DNA of 64,000 nucleotides. Origin: Parietichytrium sp. I65-24A (Eukaryota; Sar; Bigyra; Thraustochytrida; Thraustochytriidae). This document shows positions 9,389-19,369 of this stretch, piece by piece. The position numbers and the translations under genes are program-made. Location of the stretch: the NCBI GenBank assembly GCA_012862575.1, contig BLSF01000002.1:682001-746000 (forward strand), given 5' to 3'. How positions within the stretch are numbered: the stretch's first letter is position 1; every line of letters starts with the position of its first letter. Under the pieces are notes generated by a model. It was not told the DNA's origin. It made no database searches and worked only from the letters and a program-made list of their open reading frames with translations.

Positions 9389-10981
9389 GCTTGCATTCGA
9401 AGCGGATCCCTGCGAGGACCTGGACGACCCCCCTTTTTCGCCCTTGGTCATGTTGTCCAACCACCGAAGCTCTTCCGGTCGAACGCCTTGCCACCACTGC
9501 AGGAACCGCTTGTTGTCGCCCCACGGCCACACCTTGCCTAATCGACCGCGCTTCCGCACGGCCTCTCTCTTCTCCCTGTGCTCCTTCTCTTCTCTCCCTC
9601 TCACACTTGCTCCTTTCCCCACAACGCAACTGCCTCTCTCTCTCTCTCTCTCTCGCTCGCTCGCTCTCGCTTTGTCCCGCGGCAAAGGTTCTTCGTCGCT
9701 CCCTCTCTCTCTCTCTGTCTCTGTCTCTGTCTCTGTCTCTCCCACACACACTGCCGTGCTGTCGCGCTCCTCTTTCCCGGTGTGTATCTCCCTCTCTCTC
9801 TCTGTCTCTCTCTCTCTCTCTCTCATCATCTCTCTCTCTCGCTCTGCGGCGTTGTGGTTTACAAGTCAGTAGTCGGGGTTAGGAAATCTGTGCATTTTGC
9901 CCTCTTTGTCTACCTCCCTCCTTAGCGCCCCGTAGGCCTCGCTCCCTCCTGACTGGAATTTGGGTGTGCGAGCAAGTCTCTCTACTGAAAGGATAGCAGA
10001 GGGCTACTACAGCTACGCGTGGATATGTCCTAGATGAGGGATAGGGATCTCCCAGGGCGTGTGCAGAGGTGTAAGTTGTGTTGGCGTGGTCCTAGCGGGA
10101 AGGGATATGGTGGAGAGTAGCTGAGCAGGTAAGTGGAGGGTAGGTTCACGGCGTAGGGGGTGATAGCTCAAGGAGGTAGGGATAGGTGGAGGTAGCTTGG
10201 ATGGGTAAGGGGGGATAGGGAGGAGGAATAGGAGTGGGTAGCGTGCTCTGGCGGTGGCCACGCACGCACTGCACACTCACCGAAAGTCACTTTCCTTTCG
10301 AGGTTGGTTTCGTAAGGTAAATGCTATCTATGACATAGGCCTTCTCGCTCGGGGATTGGTAGTGCATGCTATACGGCGCGGTAGGACTGCCCCAGCGGTA
10401 AGGCTCTAGCTACTTGATTCCATGAGAAGATGCTTGCACATGGCAGCGCTAGGAAGTGTAAAGGTGTGTAAGGACTCCTACAAAGGGTTCCGAGACGTGG
10501 GGATGGATTGCGGAGTGGATCCTAGCGCGTCTAGTGCTCCCTCTACCGCAGTGGCCATGTGCAAGTAGGACGATTAGGAAAACTGTCACTAGGCAGGCGG
10601 GAGGAACTACAATTTACCTAAGCTTACGTCGCGCTGCTTACTTGCCTGGTACCTCTTCCAGAGTTTTAAAGATTACCTTATACGCAGGAGTATAAGCTGC
10701 CTGATTATGCGACTACGACAAGTACTAAGCGTGCAGAGATTGGGCTCGCTCCTTTCTTTTCTCCCCAGACTCCCACCCAGTCGGCTAATCTAAACCATAG
10801 CTATTAACATGCTTTTAATATTGTTTAATGCCCGGTAGATGTGCGCTTTGGGTGGTACGCATACTAGTAATATAGTGCCTCGCTAGCGGCGTCGGTATTA
10901 TGAGGTCAACATCCTCTTGTGAACGGTTTGAACGACGAGAAGGTCTTCGAGATGCACGTGAGTGAGAACCTTGCCGTGAGT
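9389..10981. other. B55 upstream region and gene-free stretch
   Basis: About 1.6 kb lie between the B55 start and the stop codon of the next minus-strand gene. The first 450 bp hold long CT microsatellites (GA on the B55 sense strand). The rest (about 9860-10980) contains G-rich patches on the + strand around 10085-10250 (GGTAGGG, GGATAGGG, GGGTAG) and CTAG/TAG-rich sequence. No coding signal or RNA gene was recognised. Confidence 0.45.
9630..9842. repeat. CT/GA microsatellite block upstream of B55
   Basis: Three runs occur: CT repeats passing into CGCT repeats (about 9631-9670), CTCTGT repeats (about 9700-9742), and CT repeats with interruptions (about 9791-9842). Read in the direction of the B55 gene these are GA runs, 240-450 bp before its start. 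Similar sense-strand GA tracts precede several other genes in the window. Confidence 0.85.
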
Positions 10982-12994
10982 TTATTGTTGGCTACCTTTA
11001 ACGGCCGGCATATAATTGCGCGCCCGAGATTCGTCTGCTGGCCGAATCTTTGAGCTGCTCGCTTTGGAGGGGCCAGGCGAGGCAAGAACAAAAGCCTTGA
11101 AAGTGTCGAAAGAGCCCAAAATGCGGTTTACATCGTTCAAAGCGAACCGAGATTGCTTTGCAGGGGTTTTGAGACTGATCAAATCGTAGCCCCCGCCTCG
11201 ATAGATCCCGTATGTTTGCTTGATGTTGAACAGCACCAGAGTTATTGCGAAAGATAGGAGCCTTTCAGACATGAGAAATGATACGTTTCCCACTATGTGG
11301 AGTTCATACTCCTTTGATTCAAAATAATTTAACACGACTCCGCAGCAGACGAAAACAATCTGCGCTATTCCCCCCAATGGAATCAATAGAGCATTTCTCT
11401 TCGCCATAGGATGCAAAGCGTCAACATATATCATGGTCAACAGCAGCTGAGGTGACACACAAAAAAGCCCAAACACCGTCGCCGGGCGATCCTTGAACAA
11501 GAGTCCCATGCACACCAAGAAAGCGAAAGAGTTGAAGGACAAGAAGACATTATCAAAGTTCCACACGAGCTTGCGCAGCAGCGTTTTGCTCATAAAAGGA
11601 ACAATCAATACAATCTCGTTCGGCACCATCAGAATCGACAGCCACCCCAGACTTTCCTTGCCCGGAAGCAAACTGATAGACAAACATAATCCGCCGATAA
11701 GTGTCCCTGCCTTTAAAAGATACCTGAACCAATCCAAACGTGCAAGTCGCATCAGACACTGTGTGAGGCTGTATCCAAATATCGCTGTCGCAATCGCGTC
11801 TCGATGGAATGATACGTAAAATGGTTGTGAGTATGTGTACATCAAATACACCAACTTCACGTCCTGTTTTTCGTGGGCCTGATCAGTAGATTCCGAGAAA
11901 CTCTCTGTGCCTCTCAGTTTGCAAATCAAGGTCCCGACGGCTTCAACAGTTGTACTGTCCGCATTCATCTCCTTCAGCCGAATCTCCAGTCGTCTTACAT
12001 GTTCTTCAGAGGATATACTCTGCATGCCGTCATTCCACAGCGTCACGAGTCGCGTAGCCAAACCAATGGGCACCTTGATGCATCTTGGTGCGACGCGGAG
12101 CGTAGCCAAGTCGCTCTTCGATCTCAAGCCTGTATAAGCGTGTCTTGTTAACTGCGTGCAAAAGTTAAATAGAAATGCCCCACACCGGCTTTTGAGCAAG
12201 GAAAGATGCTCAACACTGTCTCCAGAGCCAAATGAATCGTTTACGATACCCACGAACATGAAGGCTGCAACTACCACTGATCCCATATGAATAAGAGCGG
12301 CTTTTCGCCTTCCTTGCGGAGGCATGGAATCATGCGCGCTCGTAAAGAGCAGGTACGGGGAGATACAAGCTATGGCAAATTGCACTGCCGGTTGACCTCG
12401 GAAAAAGTGCGGAAACGTGATCACAATACCAATCCCATTAAGGAGAATAAAAATGGCCTCAAAAGAGCGAGAGAGTTTTGCCAGCACAGACACATTTGAT
12501 CCCAGAACGTATGCAGCGGACGTAAAAAGAATTCCCGACACTGCGTAACCCATGAAATGAAATTCAAAGAAGACTGCAAGACACCACGAAGCGACGCAGG
12601 CGGTCTGAACTAATACAAGCAGAAGGTAGAATTTAGTTTGCAACTTGTTCAGAAATTGAAAGGCCGAGTCCCCAAACAAAGTGTAGCAAATCGACCCCGT
12701 TTTGAAATGCAAAATCTGTGGCGCTAACGCTGTGTAAAAAAGAAAGACTTGCTCTTCCGCGAAATCCTCGCCGGGCAATTTCGCCTCTTGCCCTGCTTTA
12801 TAGCGCGCCAAGATGCTCAGCACCTTATTGTTCAGCTCGATGCATCGCAGGCTCTCATGCAGCGCCGACAACCTCAGAGACTCCAGGCACTCCTCAAACG
12901 CCAGGCGCACCTCGTCGCTCTTCACCTGAGCGCAGAGCTCCCGCAGCTGCGTCGCTCCTTGCCCGGGGCAACAATGGTGCGCTGTCTTACCCAT
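10982..12994 (-). CDS. Unrecognised polytopic membrane protein with two homologous halves
   Basis: 670 aa from the ATG at 12994. I do not recognise the family. The protein is an internal duplication. Residues about 77-309 and 375-614 each hold an amphipathic start, five to six hydrophobic helices and a basic tail, and they align clearly. Half one has FFRGQPAVQFAIACISPYLL, and half two has LFKDRPATVFGLFCVSPQLL at the equivalent place. Both continue with a charged turn then basic residues (PQGRRKAALI versus MAKRNALLI). A soluble helical segment precedes each half. The C-terminus is basic and Ser-rich, probably cytosolic. The shape suggests a pseudo-symmetric transporter, channel or receptor. 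The frame is open for about 60 codons upstream of the ATG without another ATG, so an upstream exon or non-ATG start is possible. Confidence 0.7.
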   Translation of the reverse strand: MGKTAHHCCPGQGATQLRELCAQVKSDEVRLAFEECLESLRLSALHESLRCIELNNKVLSILARYKAGQEAKLPGEDFAEEQVFLFYTALAPQILHFKTGSICYTLFGDSAFQFLNKLQTKFYLLLVLVQTACVASWCLAVFFEFHFMGYAVSGILFTSAAYVLGSNVSVLAKLSRSFEAIFILLNGIGIVITFPHFFRGQPAVQFAIACISPYLLFTSAHDSMPPQGRRKAALIHMGSVVVAAFMFVGIVNDSFGSGDSVEHLSLLKSRCGAFLFNFCTQLTRHAYTGLRSKSDLATLRVAPRCIKVPIGLATRLVTLWNDGMQSISSEEHVRRLEIRLKEMNADSTTVEAVGTLICKLRGTESFSESTDQAHEKQDVKLVYLMYTYSQPFYVSFHRDAIATAIFGYSLTQCLMRLARLDWFRYLLKAGTLIGGLCLSISLLPGKESLGWLSILMVPNEIVLIVPFMSKTLLRKLVWNFDNVFLSFNSFAFLVCMGLLFKDRPATVFGLFCVSPQLLLTMIYVDALHPMAKRNALLIPLGGIAQIVFVCCGVVLNYFESKEYELHIVGNVSFLMSERLLSFAITLVLFNIKQTYGIYRGGGYDLISLKTPAKQSRFALNDVNRILGSFDTFKAFVLASPGPSKASSSKIRPADESRARNYMPAVKGSQQ

Positions 12995-13072
12995 CCATGC
13001 CTTCCAGACGAGGTTTCGCTGACCGAACGTCAACTCCAACGAGTGCTCTCGCGTTTCCGAGACCTTTTTCAC

Positions 13073-13615
13073 GGCAAGTTTTCTATCCGTTAACGCCGAG
13101 AACTCCGAGTCGCTGACGGCGACTTTACGATCATCGTAGAATGAAGTAACAATTTATCTACGGAGACTGATTCTTACTTCTTGCTTTACTTCATACCAGG
13201 TTCGTTGCAAATTTCTCGCGGTACATAGTCGCACAGATTGTGTTGGGGGGGGATTTGGGAGATTGTTGCCGTGGCCTTTTGACGTTGGCGCAGTTAGGGG
13301 TAGTGCACCAAATGGTCTCAGATGTTGCTGACACGATATATGGGCTTCGACTCGGAAGGTTTCGCTCTCTGCAATACTATGCGAGCTAGAGCACAGCAAC
13401 ACAATTCTGGGTAGCCGGTGGAGAGATGTACATGTATACATTGTCACAAGTCGGGCAAGATGCGCTTCGAGTCCTGACTGGTGTGGTGACTGCACTGGCA
13501 GAAAAAGATTTTTGAGACTGAACGCCGTGCGCTTAACGGAATTGAGGGCGAAAAGAGTGTAAAGTAATGTGAGTTGATTTTTTTATTTCAAGTCAAGTCC
13601 GGGAAACGTAAACAA
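13073..13615. other. Intergenic region between two minus-strand genes
   Basis: About 540 bp. The part next to 13073 keeps an open frame joined to the downstream membrane-protein gene but lacks an ATG. A G8 run lies near 13243-13250. Nothing else was recognised. Confidence 0.4.
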
Positions 13616-14394
13616 TCACTTTTTCACTGGAGAGCCAGGAGTCTTTTCAATCATACCACAGTCTTCCACAAACTCCAATTTGTTGCTGAGCAAATCGTCG
13701 CGATAAGCCTCGAGATAAGTGGCGAGGGAGACAGACTCCTCATCCCCCTCTACCTCGCCATCAATGTTGACAGTGAAGACCCCACCCTTGTGGTCGTTTT
13801 CACCTGCCGCAAGAAAATCTCCGTCAATATTCTCTGCGAACGGAACCAATCCGCTCGCCTTCATGACCCCGATTTCAGAGATTCGCTCCGCAGAGAGCAG
13901 CTTATACTCATAGAACCACACCACCGAGTCCTCGTCGTCTACCGCATCTTCGACTTGGGCAAGCAACGAACGCAGTGCCTCCGGCCCAGGCAGCGAGTCG
14001 ACGAGCTTGAGCCTCTTCTTGTTGGAGGAATCAGCTTGCACCTTGAAATACGATGCAATGTCTGTATGAACGATCCTGGTTAGTACGTCGCATCGCGAAT
14101 ATTGCTTGGTAGCGCTCCAAGCGCGATACATTCCAAACTCACCTTTGCACACTTGCAAAACCTCTTTCGGATAGTGGCTAATCGCCTTGGAGCGTCTATT
14201 CTCATTCTCTACCACAGAGACATTCTTGAACTGTCCAATCCGCAGACGCGCGACCAAACAACGGGACGCAAGCAGTCAGCCTTCATTTCTTTCTCTCTCT
14301 CTCTCCCTCGCGCATCCCCCCGCGCAAAACTTACTCCCGAGCACAGGTCGTCTTCGCCCCTGTGCTTGGACTCGTCCGCGTACTTGCCCTCCAT
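13616..14394 (-). CDS. SUKH/SMI1-KNR4-like domain protein, three exons
   Basis: Exons are 14394-14335, 14230-14143 and 14061-13616, giving 197 aa. Intron 1 (104 bp, GTAAGT...ACAG) is phase 0. Intron 2 (81 bp, GTGAGT...ACTAAC...TACAG) is phase 1, length divisible by three, and open in frame, so retention would insert 27 residues. The C-terminal part resembles the SUKH superfamily (yeast Smi1/Knr4, many bacterial immunity proteins): VVWFYEYKLLSAERISEIG, then PFAENIDGDFLAAGEN, then VFTVNIDGE, then SLATYLEAYRDDLL. In the family this is a protein-interaction fold. In yeast it links cell-wall synthesis and signalling. The first exon is short, acidic and probably disordered. The assignment rests on motif order only. 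Confidence 0.65.
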
Positions 14395-14960
14395 CTTCTT
14401 TCTGCCTGCTCACTCCTGCCGCGGCCCAACCTTCTGACCAGCGATCGTTCCACTCGCGCCTCTTCCTCTCTCTTCTCTCTCTCTCTTTCTCTCTCTCTCT
14501 CTGCGCTCTTCTCTTTTTCCATCGCCACGGACAAGACTGTCTGCTACGTTTGCAACTAATTCTATTCTAACAACGCTCAACGGTTATGTTCCAAAAAAGC
14601 TGACTTCTGTGCTTCTGAATTCTGAATTCTGTATTTCTGATGAGTCCGACTGCCCGAGAGCGCATGCGGAAGCCAGGCTTCTCGGAGGAAAGAGTGGTTC
14701 ATTTCCAACTTTCTGTTCATGAACTGACCGTAAATAGAAGAGTCGAAAACTGACTTGGAGATATTTGGCCCTGTTGTTGTGCAGAGATTCTCAAGGCGAA
14801 AGAGAGCTGCGCTGCTGGCCACGGACATGAGATTGTAGACCGTGGGAGTGGTTTTGTATACGCAGGCTAAGCCCGATTGAACGAGCCCGCGGCGTGATTA
14901 TCGCGCGGGCAAACAGCGCCATTCGTGTGCGGGGACGTCCGCTTGGAGACACTGGGGACC
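14395..14960. promoter_or_regulatory. Divergent promoter region, SUKH (-) and WW protein (+)
   Basis: 566 bp separate two start codons. It contains a CT microsatellite (about 14464-14506; GA on the SUKH sense strand) and a doubled TCTGAATTC motif (14613-14630) that also occurs at about 30611 and 48406. No coding signal was seen. Confidence 0.45.
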
Positions 14961-16628
14961 ATGCCAGAGGCTGCAATGATGGAAGGCAAACGCAAAACAA
15001 AGTTGCGCGCCAAAACGCCTCGCGGAGACGCGGAGGAGCTTTCGCGGCTCAGAGGCCGGGTGACAAAGCTGTGCAAAAAGTTTCAACAGATGGAATATTC
15101 TGAGCGGGAGGAGACTCGTGATGCGGACGGGATTCGCAATGAGATCGGGACGCTCACTGAGCTGCTAAAGCAAGTCAAGGTGGCAAAAGCGGAAGCTCTC
15201 ACTTACACTGGGCACAGCCGCGTCGAGCTTGTTGATGAAATCAAAAGACTTGTAGGCATTCTCCACGAAGCCAAGGTGGATGTAGATGACAAGGTCACAA
15301 AGATAGAGACCCTTCGTGCTGATCAAATTGCCCTGCAGGAGAAGAACGAAAAGCTGGCTTGGCGACTGCAAATGGAGAGAGAACACTTTGGCAAGATGCT
15401 CGAAGATGAACGTCGCAAGTACGGAGAGAAACTTCAACAGCTTCAGCTCGGTAGATTAGAGGGCTCTGGAGCAAGTCCCGACTTCGAAGGTAATCAAGAG
15501 ACATCCGTGAGCAAGAACAATGTCGATCCTGGCGACTCAAGTGAAACTAGAGTTCTTGGGCCCGCAGAAGAGATGAGCTCAGATGAGCTGGTAGATTGTA
15601 TTTCGAGCCAAGCAGAAGGGCGAAAGGAATCTGTACAGTTCAACGGCGAGGAGCACACTTGGCGAAAGAGCACAGAAAGCAATGACAAACCACAGCTCTC
15701 CACCTCTCTCTCCAAAGCAGAGTTGGACTCCTATGCAAAAGATCTCGCACAGGTCTTGAAGGAAAACTTGGACGCTGACGATAAAAGCCTTGTGACTGAA
15801 AGCGAAGCTTCCATACCCGGCTTAATTGGCGCAGGAGATGCTTCCTCAGATGAGTATCATAGCGCAGTGCACCGTGAAGAACATTGTACTGCACTTGACA
15901 CTGACAGGGAGAGTTTTCACGATTACGCAGAGGAGAAGAGCAGCTACCTCGAAGAAGCCAAATGTGGTCAAGGGGAAGCAAAGGAAGAAGAGGTATCGAA
16001 CAACCGCCGAGGTAGCTCCATTCGCCCAAAAAGTCGCACGGAGGAAAAACATGAGGACGGGCTCCAGAACAGAAGCAAGAGCTTTCAAGAGTCTGGAAAG
16101 GCTTCGCCCGAAGTGCAAGAGGATTTGACTCTCGAGGCGAAAGCCGCCGATGTCGAGGCGTCCAGTGTCGATGATGAAGAGAAAGAAGATGATGCGCAAG
16201 ACCATGCTGCTCAATTTGGTCGAGACGCTGCTGACAAAGACGATCAAGAAGATGGCGGGGCTGAAGTCAAAAGCACGGACGACGAGGAGGAAGAGGAAGA
16301 AGAAGAAGAAGAAGAAGAAGAGGAAGAGGAAGAGGAAGAAGAGGAAGGGGAAGAAGAGGAGGATAGCGGAGAAGAAGAGGAAGATGAGACTGGCGCACAA
16401 GAAGCCAAGAACTCCATCGAGGAAGAGCAAACAGAGCTTGTTGACGCCGGTCAGGGCAGTGTTTCAGGACTTGCGGTGAAGACGAATTCGAAGAAAAAAG
16501 AAGTTCCGTATGGCTGGACCAGGGAATGGTCAAATTCGAAGCAAAGAAGTTACTACTTTTGCTACGAGAACGGAATGTCGGTTTGGAGAATCGAGGATAT
16601 ACCTCAACAGTTTTATAAGTCGCCGTGA
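14961..16628 (+). CDS. Acidic coiled-coil protein with C-terminal WW-like domain
   Basis: A single exon of 555 aa starts at an ATG in good context (ACC-ATG). Residues 1-20 are basic. About 28-165 is a predicted coiled coil with regular Leu/Val spacing (for example LTELLKQVKVAKAEAL and RLVGILHEAKVDVDDKV). The middle is acidic and disordered, ending in a nearly pure glutamate run (about 440-475). The C-terminus (about 514-547) looks like a WW domain: the first Trp in YGWTREW, then paired aromatics YYF, then the last Trp in SVWRI. The usual final proline sits further on. WW domains bind proline-rich or phospho-Ser/Thr-Pro peptides. No specific family is recognised. It converges on the zinc-knuckle gene 450 bp away. 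Confidence 0.7.
   Translation: MPEAAMMEGKRKTKLRAKTPRGDAEELSRLRGRVTKLCKKFQQMEYSEREETRDADGIRNEIGTLTELLKQVKVAKAEALTYTGHSRVELVDEIKRLVGILHEAKVDVDDKVTKIETLRADQIALQEKNEKLAWRLQMEREHFGKMLEDERRKYGEKLQQLQLGRLEGSGASPDFEGNQETSVSKNNVDPGDSSETRVLGPAEEMSSDELVDCISSQAEGRKESVQFNGEEHTWRKSTESNDKPQLSTSLSKAELDSYAKDLAQVLKENLDADDKSLVTESEASIPGLIGAGDASSDEYHSAVHREEHCTALDTDRESFHDYAEEKSSYLEEAKCGQGEAKEEEVSNNRRGSSIRPKSRTEEKHEDGLQNRSKSFQESGKASPEVQEDLTLEAKAADVEASSVDDEEKEDDAQDHAAQFGRDAADKDDQEDGGAEVKSTDDEEEEEEEEEEEEEEEEEEEEEGEEEEDSGEEEEDETGAQEAKNSIEEEQTELVDAGQGSVSGLAVKTNSKKKEVPYGWTREWSNSKQRSYYFCYENGMSVWRIEDIPQQFYKSP
16276..16386. repeat. GAA/GAG codon repeat encoding poly-glutamate
   Basis: A purine-only tract of GAA and GAG codons lies inside the WW-protein gene. 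The mixture of the two codons shows it is an aged or selected Glu tract, not a freshly expanded perfect trinucleotide repeat. Confidence 0.85.
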
Positions 16629-17078
16629 TTAGCCTTTCTATTGCGAGAAATGCGAGAAAGGACGTCAAGTACGCTCCAGATAGTTGCTGATTTACTGTCA
16701 TATGTGTCTGAAAATCAGAAGAGTCTACTAGAGAGCTAGAGCTTAACCATGAACAACTGTATTCACTGTCAATGTCCGATTTCTCGGAGCTCGCCAACAT
16801 GTGTGCCTGAGGGAGTTGCAAGAAGAACTTGACGCTCGACCGACGGATTTTTCCAGGCATGCGGGCGATTCAAAAGCTGAAACATTGGAAAGAAGTGGCA
16901 GTTTTGATCTGGAAATGGAGACGAACTGGTCGAAAGGAAATTATAAAGATGGGATACTCCGTTTTTAGAAATTATGAGGAGAATTAATGCAATACCGTCT
17001 GCAGATCAGTCAGTGATAAATGGAAAGTTTTTTTTGATGAAGCGACCAGTTGAGAGTGAGTATCCCGTCGTTTTTCAA

Positions 17079-18311
17079 TTAGGGCTCTGTTTGTGGACAA
17101 GCCGAACTTAAGTGACCAAATTCGCCACACTGGGGTTTGTATTCAAGCGAGTCAGTAGAGGAGAAGCATTTTAGATTGCGCGCGAACGCTGGTAACTTAC
17201 AGAGTAGCACTTTGGCCCGGCGTCTTTCCCCGGACAATCTTTAGAAATATGACCCACGTCGCCGCTACGATTTGACAAGCAGAACGAACGGAGAATGTAA
17301 GACAAGTTGGTTGGTTAGGAACTCTGAGGACCAAGGGCTTCCAGTCTCTTGTCCAGTGTGTTTTTAACCAGTGAAAAGAGATGGAAGGATACATGCAAGG
17401 CGGCGAGTGGAGCTTACCAGTTGTAGCACTTTTGACGGCGGCGCTGAGGTGGCTTAGGTGCGTCGTCGCTAGCTTCGTTTTTGCATACTCTCGAAATGTG
17501 CCCTTCCTTCCCACATCGGAAACAGGTCTTAACGCCTCCGCTATGATACATTAAAAGATTTACGACACCACCAACGCAAAACGCATCAATTTTCCGCAAA
17601 ATTTTGGTAAGCTACAAAGTGCAAAACGGCAAACCACTCTACCACAATTGGGCCTCCGATTGCTGGATGGAACTTGAAAGAGCATCAATTAGATTGAACC
17701 CCCTCCCCCCCGTTTGTTGTCACCGAGTCAGTGCGAGCGCAGCATGCTCAATGAGGAGGCTACTCTACGCGAGGCTCGAGAGCCCGGCATTGTACCGTAC
17801 TAGGAAATAGCTTTCCTTTTTTGCCTGTGCCCCTCTCCTCGGGATGGGGTTGGTGCATTTTCACTACGGCTGAATGAGTCCTACATCAACTACCTTCTCT
17901 ATACCTCTCTGACAAGTTTAATAATGGAGCCGCAGCCGCCTCGGGCATATCGCAGAGCAAATGTGATGCACAGCAGATCAGGCGCAAGGGTCTCGCACGA
18001 GAGCTCTTGCCAAAAATCGCCTCGGCACGGCGAGATCACTCTGCTTGCTTTGCCGAGTTGCCCCTTCACTTTCAGGATCTCCATCTGATAGCGTTCCATC
18101 CCATTCTCCAAGGTGACGAAAATAAGTCGGCCGGCATTTGACTTCTCGTCACCTTGGCCACGTCGCCCCACCCACCCTCTCCCTCCCTCTCTCTCAAATG
18201 TTGGTCCCTAACTTACCGTGGGCAGTCTCTGGCCAGGTGCTCCGCCTGGCCACAGTGAAAGCAGGCCTTCACTTTCGCCTTTTCTGCGATTTCTGCCTCA
18301 TCTTGGCTCAT
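17079..18311 (-). CDS. CNBP/Gis2-like protein with four CCHC zinc knuckles, four exons
   Basis: Assembled from splice signals: exons 18311-18217, 17540-17418, 17264-17201 and 17129-17079, with GT-AG introns of 676, 153 and 71 bp, giving 110 aa. The frame and length agree exactly (333 nt). The protein has four C-x2-C-x4-H-x4-C knuckles: CFHCGQAEHLARDC, CFRCGKEGHISRVC, CYNCGDVGHISKDC and CYSCGEFGHLSSAC. A basic, Pro-rich spacer sits after the second. CNBP/Gis2 proteins bind single-stranded RNA/DNA, especially G-rich sequence, and associate with translating mRNAs. Seven knuckles are usual in animals and yeast. Four is short but occurs in related proteins. Introns 2 and 3 cut knuckles 3 and 4 at nearly the same place, at the second Cys. 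A 90-codon open frame inside intron 1 (18171-17899) shows no knuckle and is treated as chance. Confidence 0.88.
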
Positions 18312-18411
18312 CGCGCACGCTGTTGCCGGCCGCGCGCACACCTTCTCCGTGCCCTTGTTCCAGCCCGTTTTCTGCTTGCTGTCTCTCTGTCTTTTCTATT
18401 CCCGCAGCGGC

Positions 18412-18462
18412 GGCTCCTCCTTCTCCTCCTTCTCCTCCTTCTCCTCCTTCTCCTCCTCTCGT
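18412..18462. repeat. CTCCTCCTT nonamer repeat
   Basis: About five tandem copies of a nine-base pyrimidine unit lie 100-150 bp upstream of the CNBP-like start. It is polypurine on that gene's sense strand. Confidence 0.85.
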
Positions 18463-18597
18463 CGAAAGCCACTCACGGCGCGCGTATGTTTGGCGTTCTC
18501 CTCCTTCCTGTGCCACTGCTCTCTACTCTCTGCTCTCTCACTTGCGCGCTATTGTCCGCTGCTTATTCTGTTGCGAGTCTGGCTCATTCTGCCTCTT

Positions 18598-18660
18598 CCC
18601 CTCTCTTTCTCCTTTCTCCTTTCTCTCTCTGTCTCTCTCTGTCTCTCTCTCGCTCTGTGT
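18598..18660. repeat. CT/CTGT microsatellite
   Basis: A pyrimidine run (CTTTCTC and CTCTCTGT units) lies about 290-350 bp upstream of the CNBP-like start codon. It is a GA tract on the sense strand of that gene. Confidence 0.8.
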
Positions 18661-18802
18661 TGTGCGTCCCTCTCTTCCTCTGCGGAGGGCTTCTGACAAG
18701 AGCTTCTGAATAGGAATTACTGTTATGGTTTGGCGTAGAACACAGCTAAGCTGGTCAGAGTTCTGGTCGGGTGTGTGGTAACTTCTTGGTTGTCGTTTGG
18801 TT

Positions 18803-18820
18803 GTGGTGGTGGTGGTGGTG
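18803..18820. repeat. GGT trinucleotide repeat
   Basis: Six GGT units lie in a gene-free region. Confidence 0.85.
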
Positions 18821-19118
18821 CTGGCAATCCGTTGTTAGCAAGGGGTTAGGGCAAGAGAGTGATGTTGAGAAAGGGGTAGAGTAAACGGTGGTTGATCGAT
18901 GATGAGTATTACTAAGCTATTCTTGATTCCTCCTCTGCCCTAGGTACAGATAAGCCACTCGATAATGAGAGGGGGAACAAGTCGACAGTGGGGCCAGCTG
19001 CTGTTTCGAAGAGCTGGAAGAACCAATTGTGGATCAAAACTTGCTGAGCAAAAGCTGCTTGAGCTTCTGCTCGGTTATAATGTGAGGCATGGGCTCAAAC
19101 AGGGACGAGTCGTCCACG

Positions 19119-19145
19119 AGAAGAAGAAGAAGAAGAAGGAGGAGG
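19119..19145. repeat. GAA/GGA trinucleotide repeat
   Basis: A run of GAA units changes to GGA units, in a gene-free region. It makes a Lys/Glu-rich chance reading frame. Confidence 0.8.
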
Positions 19146-19333
19146 AGGCAAGGCTGCCTTGCCGTCCACGCACGCAGAGAAAAAAGGAATTTATTATTAC
19201 GACCAAGTTTGACTGGGAGCAGATAGAAACTGGGCTGCGACGCTGCGACTGCGACTCTGACTGCGATTGAAGGCGGGAACCACTTGACAACGACTTTGCC
19301 GTCCGGTCGCGCCCGGGCACAGTCCTGGTGTCC

Positions 19334-19369
19334 TGGTCACGGTCACGGTCACGGTCATGGTGACGGTCA
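19334..19369. repeat. GGTCAC hexamer repeat
   Basis: About five imperfect tandem GGTCAC/GGTCAT/GGTGAC units lie in the gene-free region upstream of eIF3f. Confidence 0.8.

Noticed and set aside
10085-10250. G-rich patches as interstitial telomere repeats
   Set aside because: GGTAGGG, GGATAGGG and similar words vary too much and are not in a regular tandem order.
17899-18171. 90-codon open frame on the minus strand
   Set aside because: It lies wholly inside intron 1 of the CNBP-like gene, has no knuckle or known motif, and the flanking exons join in frame without it.
18965-19270. 101-codon open frame with Lys/Glu run
   Set aside because: The run comes from a GAA microsatellite. No splice partner or motif was seen.
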